The position numbers and the translations under genes are program-made. The notes under the pieces are model-generated. The model searched no databases. It had not been told where the DNA came from and saw only the letters and a program-made list of their open reading frames with translations. Positions 5,030-13,392 of a stretch of 17,292 bases of DNA are shown in pieces. This stretch comes from Sulfurovum sp. (GTDB lineage: Bacteria; Campylobacterota; Campylobacteria; Campylobacterales; Sulfurovaceae): NCBI GenBank assembly GCA_022729615.1, contig DZAQ01000018.1, positions 1 through 17,292 of the forward strand, read 5' to 3'. Position 1 is the stretch's first letter; each line of letters starts with the position of its first letter.

Positions 5030-7213
5030 AAGAAAATCAGGCGTTGCCAAACCTACTTTTTTACCATTTTGTTCCATAACGACCACATCGATCTCGCTGC
5101 CTTCACTGTATCGTTCAGTGAGATTGCCGATATGCCCTTTGGAAATTTTGGAAATATGCAAGAGTGCGTCAAAACCATCGGGCATCTCTACAAACATACC
5201 AAAATCAACTATTTTTTTGATTTTGCCTTTATAAACTCTCCCCAACTCATAAACCATCTGCTGTTTTATTGGAAAATCCGTCAAATTTTGGATATGATCT
5301 TTGGCGGCTGTAACCTTCTCTTTGTCTTCACCGGTAACTTTCACATTCCCTTTGTCACGATCCAGATCGATACTCACCTCAAAACGCTCAATAATCTCTT
5401 TGATTGTGGCGCCTGCCTTGCCGATTATATTGACGATTTTGCTTGGATGGATATTGAAAACTTCCATACTCGGCAATGCTTCGCTAGGCTCTATCTTCTC
5501 TTCGGCTTGTTCCATGATCTCTAGGATATGATTTCTCGCCTTGCTCGCTTTTTGGAGTACATCCTCAAGCACTTTTAGATCGATACCGCCTGTTTTGATA
5601 TCCATTTGTAGTGCGGTTATACCCTCTTTTGTGCCGGCGGCTTTGAAATCCATATCCCCATCATGATCTTCAAGACCCATAATATCAGTGAGTACGGCGT
5701 ATCGTTTCTCTTCGCTCACCAATCCCATGGCAACACCCGCGATCAATTTGACCACGCCTACTTCTGCGGACCTCAGTGCCAATGAACCGCCGCAAACTGT
5801 CGCCATCGAAGAGGAGCCGTTACTCTCCAAAACCTCGGCGACAAGACGAATCGTACCCTCATTCGCCAAATCAATCGAAGGTTCCAACGCCTTTTTGGCC
5901 AAAGTGCCATGACCCAGCTCTCGCCGTCCCGGAAAAGAGACCGGCTTGGCTTCACCCACACAAAATCCGGGGAAATTATAATGCACCATAAAGCGCTCAT
6001 ATTGACTTTTTTTGCTGGTGATCAACTCATACGACTGCGCGTCTTTGGTCTCTCCGAGTGTTGCCGTCACCAGCACCTGCGTCTCGCCTCTAGTGAAGAG
6101 ACACGATCCATGGACGCTGGGAAGGAGATTTGTTTCGATCGAGATAGGGCGCACCTCATCAAGCCCTCTGCCGTCAGCTCGCAACCGGTTATCAAGTATC
6201 ATGGTGCGGACGACACTCTTTTTATACTCGGACAAAACTCGTTTCACCAGCAGCTCATCACCCTCGTGACCCACCCCTTCCCAAGCGGCAATAATCTCTC
6301 TTTTGACTTCAGAAAAAGCGGTACTTCTTTCACTTTTTGCCATAGACATGACAGCCTCTTTCACCCTATCGGCAAATTCGACAGCGATAAAATTATAGAG
6401 GTTGCTGTCAATCTTCTGCTCTTCAAGCACCAAAGCCAATGGCTCCCTCACATAGGGCACAAATGCCTCCGTGTACGACTCACTCGCCTCTGCTATAGCC
6501 CTAGATGCTAAAGCCGTCAACTCAACAAATTCTGATTCGCTCACCTCGTTGCACACCTGATGCCCAACGATCATCGGGACCTCCGGCATCATCGGATCGA
6601 CTATATTTATCTCAACATCATCGATCACCTCTGATGCTTGTGAGCGCATCTCTATCATCAAGAGATCATTACCGCTTCCTGCCACAAAAAGATCAAGAGT
6701 AGTTGCATCTAATTGTGTAAGGGTCGGATTGATCACGATCTTCCCGTCAATGCGTCCGATCCTCACCCCTGCTACACTCCTCGTGACAGGAATATCTGAG
6801 ACAAAAAGTGCCGCAGAGGCAGCATGGAGCGCTGCTATTTGCATATCTACTTCACTGTCGCTGCTTACGACCATCACAGTAATCACAACCGAATAGTTAA
6901 AACCTTCGGGGAAAAGCGGGCGCAAGGAACGGTCGATCAAGCGTGAGGTAAGCACCTCAAAATCTCCCGGTTTCGCCTCTCGCTTGACAAATCCACCGGG
7001 TATTTTGGCGGCAGCATAAGACTTCTCTATGTACTGCACCGTCAATGGCAAAAATTCTTCATGCACCGGTTTTGGATCTATGGCAACCGCAGCTATCAAG
7101 ACAGCCTTTTTTGACTGGTACATCACAGCTCCGCTTGCCTGCTTCGCTATCTTGTCAAATGTAAACTGTTCACTTAGATTGTTGATTGTTAGTTGTACGA
7201 TTTTATCACTCAT
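5024..7213 (-). CDS. pnp: Polyribonucleotide nucleotidyltransferase (PNPase)
   Basis: PNPase degrades RNA 3' to 5' using phosphate and can add tails in reverse; it acts in the cytoplasm, often with RNase E or J. The 729-residue product has two RNase PH domains flanking a helical linker. The first contains VKREAKPGDFEVLTSRLIDRSLRPLFPEGF and the second RADGRGLDEVRPISIE, HGSCLFTRGETQVLVTATLG and MGLEDHDGDMDFKAAGT with its acidic catalytic residues. A KH domain follows (about 583-640, GKAG at 598-601), then an S1 domain (about 656-729). I chose the ATG at 7211-7213: AAGGAAAG lies upstream and MSDKIVQLTI is a normal start, whereas an in-frame upstream codon at 7274-7276 would read through the -10 box. 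It follows the J-domain gene after 122 bases and has its own promoter. Confidence 0.97.
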   Translation of the reverse strand: MSDKIVQLTINNLSEQFTFDKIAKQASGAVMYQSKKAVLIAAVAIDPKPVHEEFLPLTVQYIEKSYAAAKIPGGFVKREAKPGDFEVLTSRLIDRSLRPLFPEGFNYSVVITVMVVSSDSEVDMQIAALHAASAALFVSDIPVTRSVAGVRIGRIDGKIVINPTLTQLDATTLDLFVAGSGNDLLMIEMRSQASEVIDDVEINIVDPMMPEVPMIVGHQVCNEVSESEFVELTALASRAIAEASESYTEAFVPYVREPLALVLEEQKIDSNLYNFIAVEFADRVKEAVMSMAKSERSTAFSEVKREIIAAWEGVGHEGDELLVKRVLSEYKKSVVRTMILDNRLRADGRGLDEVRPISIETNLLPSVHGSCLFTRGETQVLVTATLGETKDAQSYELITSKKSQYERFMVHYNFPGFCVGEAKPVSFPGRRELGHGTLAKKALEPSIDLANEGTIRLVAEVLESNGSSSMATVCGGSLALRSAEVGVVKLIAGVAMGLVSEEKRYAVLTDIMGLEDHDGDMDFKAAGTKEGITALQMDIKTGGIDLKVLEDVLQKASKARNHILEIMEQAEEKIEPSEALPSMEVFNIHPSKIVNIIGKAGATIKEIIERFEVSIDLDRDKGNVKVTGEDKEKVTAAKDHIQNLTDFPIKQQMVYELGRVYKGKIKKIVDFGMFVEMPDGFDALLHISKISKGHIGNLTERYSEGSEIDVVVMEQNGKKVGLATPDFLV

Positions 7214-7265
7214 TTTACTCTTTCCTTCCCGATTTATTCGGCATACCCTGAGGTTTTGATACACT

Positions 7266-7271
7266 ATTTTA
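7266..7271 (-). promoter_or_regulatory. Probable -10 box for pnp
   Basis: TAAAAT after TTTGGG on the minus strand predicts a start near 7259 and a leader of about 46 bases. No -35 box is clear. Confidence 0.45.
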
Positions 7272-7335
7272 CCCAAATATCACCCTAGAAAGATGAAGTA
7301 TTCCTAGAACATAAAATTCTCCACAAATTAGAAAA

Positions 7336-7605
7336 TTAAAATTTGAATGTTTTGGAGTGGGTAAATTCCGGAGATTGTCTGCGCAGCTCTTCATTATCAA
7401 ATGAATAGCGGAAGTGTTCTATATAATCGATCAAAAGCTTATATGCACCGTTAACGGCTTCCATTTGAGATGGATCACCTCCCAAGTCAGGATGATATTT
7501 TTTGGCAAGATAACGATACTGCTTTTTGATATCCTCTTTGGTGATAAGCCTCGGGAGAGCTAAAATATCAAGTGCTTTTTGAAACTCATCAATCTCTCGT
7601 TTCAT
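7336..7605 (-). CDS. Small stand-alone J-domain protein
   Basis: The 89-residue protein is little more than a J domain: helix I (EFQKALDILALPRL), helix II (TKEDIKKQYRYLAKKY), the HPD motif at residues 38-40, then DLGGDPSQMEAVNGAYKLLIDYI as helix III, and a short tail. It has no Gly/Phe linker, zinc fingers or client-binding domain, unlike DnaJ at 1096-2217. It should recruit DnaK to a particular place or partner through the short tail, but the partner is unknown. I chose the ATG at 7603-7605 because AGG lies 7 bases before it; a GTG directly upstream would add one residue. It sits 27 bases after lptD and is probably cotranscribed with it. H. pylori has a small gene between pnp and lptD as I recall, so the position may be conserved. 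Confidence 0.88.
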   Translation of the reverse strand: MKREIDEFQKALDILALPRLITKEDIKKQYRYLAKKYHPDLGGDPSQMEAVNGAYKLLIDYIEHFRYSFDNEELRRQSPEFTHSKTFKF

Positions 7606-7632
7606 CACAAAACCTACAAATATGGCTTTTCT

Positions 7633-9756
7633 TTATCGCATCATTCCTCTTCTCATTGAATCATCTTTGAGCCCAACACCGCCAAATGGAACAAAATTGA
7701 GCTGAAACATAAATGAGTTCTCCAAAATCGAATCTGCTCCGGTAACAGTCGCAATAGGACGAATATCTTGTCTTAATGCCAAAGAGATATTCCAACACTC
7801 TTTGTTGTATCCTAGACCAAATTGCCATAGAGAGTTGAACTCTTCATCAATATCATAGATAAGCCCACCCAATACACCGAGTTTTTTTGTCACCTGATAC
7901 ATAAGAAATAGACCGACATCGTTGTTCAGCTTATGCTCTTGCACTTCACTATTGTCTGTATAGGAGTAGAGTCTCTGATAAGAGTGCAGCAGTTCAAGAC
8001 CTGCCGCGTCTTTTTTCCATCTGATAGCGCTTGAGAGCTCTTTGAAGCTATCAAATTCAAAGTCATAAATCATATTGTTATAGAATTGCCAATTTTTAAG
8101 ATTGTACTGCATCTCATGTGCCAAATTTCCAAACTGATACTCTTCTCTATCCGGATAATAATACTGGATCAATCGTTCATAAAATCTCAAATCACCTGAA
8201 GTCTCATAAAAATATTGGCTCATTCTAAATGCAACACTCTCCTCTTCAATCCCCGGTGCAAAGAGTTTCTTTTGTGCATCATCTAGCTTTTCGTACTCTA
8301 CCGGCGATTCCGCTATGTCTCCTGGCAGGCTATAAGTAACTCCGGGCTGCAAAACATGGACAAAACTGCTGTATTTTTTGGTCAAATCGCTAAAGAGCTG
8401 AACTCTTGTAACATTATTAAAATATTGATAGTCATCATTGACAAAAACACCATTGCCAAACATCAACTCATTATAATAGATATCTTCTTTCAGTGAGAGC
8501 TTCAAATAGTCATCCAAAAATGTATGCGTGTACTCGATAGGGGCATAAAACTCTGCCGCCTTAAATGTTGTCCCCTCTTTTCTAGTATAGTTATTCATCG
8601 TCAAATCCATACTATAAGTGAGCTTATCAAGGAGAATCGGCTTAAGATACTTATGCAGCTGCATGGTTGGGAGAATTTGCATCGTCTGGTCATTATTTTC
8701 CGAAATGGTATCTATAAAGTATTTTGTATAGACACCTCCATAGAAATCTTCATCATGGACAAAATAATTGGCTCTGCTTTCTTGATAAAAATATGCGCCA
8801 AAGTGCCCCATTGGCTTCTTTTGAAGATAGATATAGTCGATGTCATTGAGCAGTGTCATATTGACGAAGAGACCGTCCACAACACTACTGTCAATATCAG
8901 CAAAACGACCAAGCACTTTGGATGAGTCATAAACCATCTCAAAGCCGTAGTGAGAGTCATTTTTGATATTATTTTCTAAGACATAATCTTCCGTATCCTT
9001 GAAGTATCCCATTCGGATTGCGCCTTGCGAGTATGGAGAGTCGGCAAACCGCAAGGTTCCATAGACTCCTCCTCCTCGGTTGGTTCGTATCTGCGGTCTG
9101 AGCTCCACATCCCAGCTTTGTGATGCCGCCCAATAGATCGGCTGCTCATAAACCGCGCCTTCGCTTTTGGTATATCCAAAACTTGGGAAAAGCAGTCCGG
9201 AGCTTCGCTCATTATGGGTTGAGAACGCCAAATAGGGGGTATAGAGCACCGGAATATCCCAAAATTTGACATTCACATCACGCATGGTCATGTAGTGTTC
9301 TTCGCTATCATAGTGTGAACTCTCAGAATAAAAGGTCCAATCCCTGCTCTTGATATCACAGCTAGACATCATCGCCGGTCCGAAAGTAACATTTGTATCT
9401 TCCTTGGTAGCATTTTCTGAAAAAACCCAAATATCACTCTCATCCGCAAGAAATACATTTTTGAATGTTACCTTCTTGGATTGTGTATTGATCTTGAGCT
9501 CTTTGCTGTGAATCTTACTCCCTTTGTGACCAAGTACCTCGATCTTCTCCCCCATGAGTGTCAACAGATGTTTTCCTTTGTCATAAAGAGCAGATGAAGA
9601 TTGGATCACACTCTCTCCATAGTGCACGACGACATTTCCCTCCGCGCTCACTGTTGCATCATCAGCCGAGAGATTTTCTGCCATGATCTCTATCTGCTCC
9701 TCGGCTATCGCATTAGAACCACACAAAAACATAATAATAAGTAAAAATTTACGCAT
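7633..9756 (-). CDS. lptD: LPS-assembly outer-membrane protein LptD
   Basis: LptD is the outer-membrane barrel that, with LptE, inserts lipopolysaccharide into the outer leaflet. The 707-residue product begins with a signal peptide (MRKFLLIIMFLCGSNAIA), followed by an OstA/LptA-like periplasmic beta-jellyroll (about 20-125, from IEIMAENLSADDATVSAEGNVVV) and a long C-terminal barrel rich in Tyr, Asp and aromatic strands, ending in LNFVPFGGVGL. Only two cysteines remain after the signal, C133 (SSCDIKS) and C654 (NKECWNIS), against four in E. coli, so one inter-domain disulfide is expected. I chose the ATG at 9754-9756; an upstream GTG would add MWWS before the charged start. The gene overlaps the RDD gene by 8 bases, which implies coupling. 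No LptE-like gene is visible here. Confidence 0.94.
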   Translation of the reverse strand: MRKFLLIIMFLCGSNAIAEEQIEIMAENLSADDATVSAEGNVVVHYGESVIQSSSALYDKGKHLLTLMGEKIEVLGHKGSKIHSKELKINTQSKKVTFKNVFLADESDIWVFSENATKEDTNVTFGPAMMSSCDIKSRDWTFYSESSHYDSEEHYMTMRDVNVKFWDIPVLYTPYLAFSTHNERSSGLLFPSFGYTKSEGAVYEQPIYWAASQSWDVELRPQIRTNRGGGVYGTLRFADSPYSQGAIRMGYFKDTEDYVLENNIKNDSHYGFEMVYDSSKVLGRFADIDSSVVDGLFVNMTLLNDIDYIYLQKKPMGHFGAYFYQESRANYFVHDEDFYGGVYTKYFIDTISENNDQTMQILPTMQLHKYLKPILLDKLTYSMDLTMNNYTRKEGTTFKAAEFYAPIEYTHTFLDDYLKLSLKEDIYYNELMFGNGVFVNDDYQYFNNVTRVQLFSDLTKKYSSFVHVLQPGVTYSLPGDIAESPVEYEKLDDAQKKLFAPGIEEESVAFRMSQYFYETSGDLRFYERLIQYYYPDREEYQFGNLAHEMQYNLKNWQFYNNMIYDFEFDSFKELSSAIRWKKDAAGLELLHSYQRLYSYTDNSEVQEHKLNNDVGLFLMYQVTKKLGVLGGLIYDIDEEFNSLWQFGLGYNKECWNISLALRQDIRPIATVTGADSILENSFMFQLNFVPFGGVGLKDDSMRRGMMR

Positions 9757-10186
9757 CGACCACCACACATTGAGTAAGTTTATCGTGCAGTGTCTGCACT
9801 AGAGGATTGAAAAATGCCATTGCAAATCCGATATAAAAAAATATTTCACTCGCTACCCTCACTACGGCTCGCGCCAAAGCAGTTAAAAATGAAGGAGTTT
9901 GCTCACTCTGCAAAGTAACTACTCTGATTTTCATAATATATTTTCCCAAAGTCATTCCATTCTGCCAAACAAAAAAAGTGTGGTAGAGAATTTTGATGGA
10001 GGCAATGATCAAAAAATTATCCGTCACAAATTGGCTTATCTCCACCGGATCGTGAAGTGATGCAATAGCTTCCCAAAAGATAGCCAAAAAAAGAAATGAG
10101 ATCACAAGATCATCGATCACAAAAGCGCCAACCCGCTTTTTGGGTATAGCAATAGAGATGGTACCGGTAGGCAAAATTTCCTCCAT
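9749..10186 (-). CDS. RDD family membrane protein
   Basis: The 145-residue protein carries the RDD-family pattern: an Arg and paired Asp in the first membrane helix (KKRVGAFVIDDLVISFLFLAIFW), a second membrane region (NFLIIASIKILYHTFFVWQNG), the signature GMTLGKYIMKIRVV, and a third helix (SEIFFYIGFAMAFFNPL) before LHDKLTQCVVV. RDD proteins sit in the inner membrane; some are linked to sodium transport, most are uncharacterised. The ATG at 10184-10186 overlaps the purD stop as TAATG, and its own stop overlaps lptD. This fixed position between purD and lptD hints at a role at the envelope, perhaps with LPS export, but that is guilt by association only. Confidence 0.9.
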   Translation of the reverse strand: MEEILPTGTISIAIPKKRVGAFVIDDLVISFLFLAIFWEAIASLHDPVEISQFVTDNFLIIASIKILYHTFFVWQNGMTLGKYIMKIRVVTLQSEQTPSFLTALARAVVRVASEIFFYIGFAMAFFNPLVQTLHDKLTQCVVVDA

Positions 10187-11466
10187 TATGACTCCAATCG
10201 CAATGCCTGGTAGGCAATATCGGTGCGACACTGCTTGCCGGCAAAATGAACCTGCCCGCAAAGCATATAGGCTCTTTTCTGCGCCTCTTTAATGGTATCT
10301 CCGATGCCGACACACACCAGCACGCGACCGCCTGTCGCGAAAAGCTTGCCCTCTTCGCCGAGAGTGACGCCCGCAAAAGAGATATGGGCATTGGCATCGA
10401 TATCATCATGAACAATATCATCGATAATGATCTCGGCGGGTTCTGAATTTTTATAAGGATACTCTTTGCTCGCCATCACAACTCCAACTGCATATTTGTC
10501 GTGAAACTCAATTTTGGCATTCTTGAGATCTTCCGTGGCTGCCTTATAGAAGAGTTCACTCGCCGGGGATTTGAGCAGAGGCATGAGCTCTTCACACTCG
10601 GGATCACCAAATCGCACATTATACTCCAAGATGATAGGCTCGCCCGCTACCACCATTACGCCTATGAAAAGCACACCGCAAAAAGGGGCACCCTCCTCTT
10701 TCATCCCTTTGAGCGTAGGCTCTATAACCCGTTCTTTGAGCTTTTGATAGATGGACTCATTGACAAGCGGGGTTGGAGCATAGGCACCCATTCCGCCTGT
10801 ATTGGGACCCTTGTCATCATTGAGAAGGCGCTTGTGATCTTGCGCGGCTGGCAGCACTACATAATCCGTACCGTCACAAATAGCAAAAATGGAGAGCTCA
10901 TATCCGTCGAGAAACTCCTCCACGACGATCTTCATCCCAGCCTTGCCAAATGCATTACCCGAAAGCATTTCACCCGCTGCTTTTTTCGCCTCATCGTGCG
11001 AATTGGCTATGATGACGCCCTTTCCGGCACACAAACCATCTGCTTTGACAACGATCGGGGTACTCATTTGGTTGATAAAAGTGTATGCATCCTGCAGTGA
11101 GTCTGTTTCGATATATTTTGCCGTGGGGATATTGTGACGAGATAAGAAGTTTTTCATAAAGATCTTTGACCCCTCAAGCTGGGCCGCCTTGGCAGATGGA
11201 CCAAAGATCGTCAAACCTCTCTGTTTGAAAATATCTACAATCCCCTCTGTCAGCGGTCCCTCAGGACCGACTATCGTCAGTGCGATCTCATGCTCTTTGA
11301 CAAAATCTGCCAATTGGACATAATCATCAATAAGCACATTTTCGCCCAATCTGCCTGTCGCGCCATTTCCCGGAGCAAAATAGAGCTTTCCGACATTTTG
11401 GTCTTTTTTCAATGCCAGAGCTATCGAATACTCTCGACCTCCACTCCCCACGATCAATATATCCAT
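10186..11466 (-). CDS. purD: Phosphoribosylamine-glycine ligase (GAR synthetase)
   Basis: PurD joins glycine to 5-phosphoribosylamine using ATP, the second step of de novo purine synthesis. The 426-residue product has the normal length and layout: N-terminal domain with IVGSGGREYSIALAL (most PurD proteins have GGREHA), ALTIVGPEGPLTEGIVD and IFGPSAKAAQLEGSK, an ATP-grasp domain (PIVVKADGLCAGKGVIIA, then FLDGYELSIFAICDG), the conserved AQDHKRLLNDDKGPNTGGMGAY, and the metal-binding LEYNVRFGDPECE. GGAGAAGAAT precedes the ATG. It heads a chain purD-RDD-lptD with overlapping stops and starts. A 6S RNA candidate on the same strand ends about 70 bases upstream, so purD may be read both from its own -10 box and by read-through. 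Confidence 0.97.
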   Translation of the reverse strand: MDILIVGSGGREYSIALALKKDQNVGKLYFAPGNGATGRLGENVLIDDYVQLADFVKEHEIALTIVGPEGPLTEGIVDIFKQRGLTIFGPSAKAAQLEGSKIFMKNFLSRHNIPTAKYIETDSLQDAYTFINQMSTPIVVKADGLCAGKGVIIANSHDEAKKAAGEMLSGNAFGKAGMKIVVEEFLDGYELSIFAICDGTDYVVLPAAQDHKRLLNDDKGPNTGGMGAYAPTPLVNESIYQKLKERVIEPTLKGMKEEGAPFCGVLFIGVMVVAGEPIILEYNVRFGDPECEELMPLLKSPASELFYKAATEDLKNAKIEFHDKYAVGVVMASKEYPYKNSEPAEIIIDDIVHDDIDANAHISFAGVTLGEEGKLFATGGRVLVCVGIGDTIKEAQKRAYMLCGQVHFAGKQCRTDIAYQALRLES

Positions 11467-11520
11467 ATTCTTCTCCGGAAATTAATAACAACAAGCCAAA
11501 CCGATCGTTGATGACTTCTG

Positions 11521-11526
11521 ATTATA
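11521..11526 (-). promoter_or_regulatory. Possible -10 box for purD
   Basis: A perfect TATAAT on the minus strand just after the 3' end of the 6S RNA candidate predicts a start near 11514 and a 48-base purD leader. The flanking run AAAAATTT could alternatively be part of the 6S 3' end. Confidence 0.5.
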
Positions 11527-11533
11527 AATTTTT

Positions 11534-11720
11534 GGAGCCCAGATAGCCGTTCTGTTGAAAGTCGGCCCTAATAAGCCAACAATGCAGGAGAGAGCGACTC
11601 TTTAGGGGGCAGATTCTCACTGTAGCAGCTCAAACAAAAATACCCACACACCGATTCGACTACATATCCCGCCAAAACTAAATGTTGGACCCCATGTAAC
11701 AGTGGTCGAACTATCCAGGT
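11534..11720 (-). ncRNA. ssrS: 6S RNA candidate (RNA polymerase regulator)
   Basis: 6S RNA mimics an open promoter and binds the sigma-70 holoenzyme. Read on the minus strand from the start predicted by the TATAAT at 11727-11732, this 187-base segment folds as one long rod. Its two ends pair over 11 positions (11709-11719 with 11538-11548, four G-U pairs). A second helix pairs 11698-11702 with 11552-11556 and a third pairs 11687-11691 with 11564-11568. Then comes an open bubble of about 14 by 15 bases, closed by 11667-11672 with 11584-11589. A closing stem, large central bubble and apical arm at about 185 bases are the 6S hallmarks. Lying upstream of purD on the same strand also fits what I recall for Campylobacterota. 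The fold was made by eye; the apical part was not resolved. Confidence 0.8.
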
Positions 11721-11726
11721 TGATTT

Positions 11727-11751
11727 ATTATAGCCTATTTGGGTTTATAGT
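11727..11751 (-). promoter_or_regulatory. Promoter of the 6S RNA candidate
   Basis: TATAAT at 11727-11732 with a possible -35 box TTTACT 16 bases upstream (11749-11754). The predicted start at 11720 falls exactly where the RNA's closing stem begins. The 25 bases ending in the -10 box match those at 3774-3798 at 21 positions. Confidence 0.7.
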
Positions 11752-11780
11752 AAAGTGAGTGAGTGAAAAAAAGGTGAAAA

Positions 11781-12434
11781 TTAACTTTTTGCCGCAACCT
11801 CAAAGGCTTTTTCTACACAAGAGTCTATCAGCGCTCTTTTAGCTACATAATATCGGCTTTTTGGAGGGAGATGCACCTTTGTTGACTCCCCGATCACTAC
11901 AGCGCGGTAACTTGGCAGCCAATCAAAATTTTTGAGAAAACAGTGTATGGTAGAGGGCGAAGTAAATATAATGATCGAGGATTCCGGTGGCTGCATCTGT
12001 TTATCGTACTCTATACAATGCGTCTCGTAGATGATCTGCTCTTCCAAGATAATGCCGCTTTTGGCTAGATACCCCTTGGAGTCAAAGAGAACCTCTCTCG
12101 GGCGCAAATAGAGGATATGCCGATCGGCAAAAAAATCGGCAATATCTTCGGCAAGCGATTTGCCGTAAAAATTTTCAGGAAAATAGATAACTTGTCCGCC
12201 GAGTGATTCGATCTCCTTTTTGGTTGCCGCTCCTACTGCAACAGCCGGAAAGTTTTTCCACTCTTTGGAGATGGCATCTGCGATCCTTACAGCCTGCTTG
12301 GAGGTAAACATCAATGTATCACATCCGGAAAAATCGATACTCTGCGCAGAGGTTTCAAACCGGATCATAGGCAGAGAATACACCCCCTCTTTTGCATCAG
12401 GCGAGAGGAGATAGATCGGGGGGGAATCGGGCAT
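11781..12434 (-). CDS. hemD: Uroporphyrinogen-III synthase
   Basis: HemD closes hydroxymethylbilane to uroporphyrinogen III, the branch point to heme, siroheme and B12. The 217-residue product shows the two-lobed pattern of this poorly conserved family: DTLMFTSKQAVRIADAI early, AVAVGAATKKEIESLGGQVIYFPENFYGKSLAEDI in the middle, ILYLRPREV, then ESSIIIFTSPSTIHCFLKNFDW and YRAVVIGESTKVHLP, with the typical late Ala/Glu helix. The conserved FTSxxxxxxF and VGxxT features are present twice, as expected from the internal duplication of the fold. It starts 1 base after the CDF stop, so it is the last gene of the htpG-CDF-hemD operon. No other hem genes are in view. Confidence 0.9.
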   Translation of the reverse strand: MPDSPPIYLLSPDAKEGVYSLPMIRFETSAQSIDFSGCDTLMFTSKQAVRIADAISKEWKNFPAVAVGAATKKEIESLGGQVIYFPENFYGKSLAEDIADFFADRHILYLRPREVLFDSKGYLAKSGIILEEQIIYETHCIEYDKQMQPPESSIIIFTSPSTIHCFLKNFDWLPSYRAVVIGESTKVHLPPKSRYYVAKRALIDSCVEKAFEVAAKS

Positions 12435-12435
12435 T

Positions 12436-13368
12436 TTATTTCTCTAAAGAGGCGATCGGCACACCATGGAAGAGAGCCTCATTGATCTCTTCGTCATCAT
12501 AAGGGTCAAAATGAGGCGTGATCACCCATCGCTTCTGCGGCTCCAGCTCCATAATGGCATCTTCGATCTTGTTGGCTATCTGATGCGCCTCCAGCAACAC
12601 CATATCAGGTCTCAAAACCATATGAAACTCTACAAAATTGGTCGTGCCGTCTGTTCTTGTTTTGAGCCAATGGTATCCATTGACCTTCTTTTGCGAAGAG
12701 ATAATCTCATCTATCTTCTCAATGATCTCTTTGTCAAGCGAACGATCCAAAAGCATCATCACCCCCTCCTCAATGATCGCATATGCCGAATAGATGATAT
12801 ATATGCCGATAGCCAGACCAAAGAGAGCATCAATACTATGCAAACCCGTCAGATAGACAAGCCCCAATGCCAAGAGTACGGCGCCATTGCTCAAAAGGTC
12901 TGTTTTGTAGTGCAGTGCGTCCGCTTTGATCACGATACTGCCCGTCTGGTTGGCTACTTGCATAAGATACTGTACCAAAAGGTAGGTCGCTATGATCGAA
13001 AAGATCATCACCATTATAGAGGGTTCCAGCAACTCGGTCGTTGATCCAACAATCAATTTTTTGATCGATTCATAGATGATATAAAGCCCCGATACTGTGA
13101 TGACAGTTCCCTCGATCACCCCTGCGAGAGACTGAATTTTGCCTTTGCCGTACTGGAAGACTTCATCAGGATTCTCTTCAGATTTTTTGATAGCAAAAAA
13201 ATTGAAGAGAGAGACTGCCGAGTCAAGCAGTGAATCGATCGCTGATGCAAGCACCGCTACCGAACCGCTTGCGATGCCGACAGTAAGCTTGACTATCACC
13301 AAAAGAACAGCTACGGATGTAGAGACTATGGTGGCTTTTTTTTGAGATGACATCAAATTGTTTGGCAT
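12436..13368 (-). CDS. Cation diffusion facilitator metal exporter, FieF-type
   Basis: CDF proteins export divalent metals from the cytoplasm by proton antiport and act as dimers. The 310-residue product has six hydrophobic helices and a C-terminal cytoplasmic domain. The transport site is complete: D45 and D49 in helix 2 (SAIDSLLDS) and H153 and D157 in helix 5 (ALHYKTDLLSNGAVL), the DD-HD set and spacing of E. coli FieF, which moves Zn, Fe and Cd. The C-terminal domain has WLKTRTDGTTNFVEFHMVLRPDM and HQIANKIEDAI, and a late H (TPHFDP). AAGGAAAACG precedes the ATG. It lies 24 bases after htpG and 1 base before hemD, which makes iron handling attractive, although the metal cannot be read from the sequence alone. 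Confidence 0.93.
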   Translation of the reverse strand: MPNNLMSSQKKATIVSTSVAVLLVIVKLTVGIASGSVAVLASAIDSLLDSAVSLFNFFAIKKSEENPDEVFQYGKGKIQSLAGVIEGTVITVSGLYIIYESIKKLIVGSTTELLEPSIMVMIFSIIATYLLVQYLMQVANQTGSIVIKADALHYKTDLLSNGAVLLALGLVYLTGLHSIDALFGLAIGIYIIYSAYAIIEEGVMMLLDRSLDKEIIEKIDEIISSQKKVNGYHWLKTRTDGTTNFVEFHMVLRPDMVLLEAHQIANKIEDAIMELEPQKRWVITPHFDPYDDEEINEALFHGVPIASLEK

Positions 13369-13392
13369 CGTTTTCCTTGTATTGGTAAAATT

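Noticed and set aside
5909..6511. 200-residue plus-strand open frame within pnp
   Set aside because: It is antisense to conserved PNPase domains, its composition is not protein-like, and no ribosome site or promoter is visible. The same holds for the 199-residue frame inside purD (10501-11100) and the 192-residue frame inside the CDF gene (12466-13044).
7214..7276. Upstream extension of pnp by 21 residues
   Set aside because: The extension overlaps the probable promoter, and the ATG at 7211-7213 has AAGGAAAG upstream and a typical N-terminus.
7282..7309. Direct repeat CCTAGAA upstream of pnp
   Set aside because: Two 7-base copies in A/T-rich DNA carry little weight, and no operator symmetry is evident.
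10187..10261. Longer RDD protein starting inside purD
   Set aside because: The first 25 residues are an out-of-frame reading of purD; the TAATG junction at 10184-10188 is a standard coupled start.
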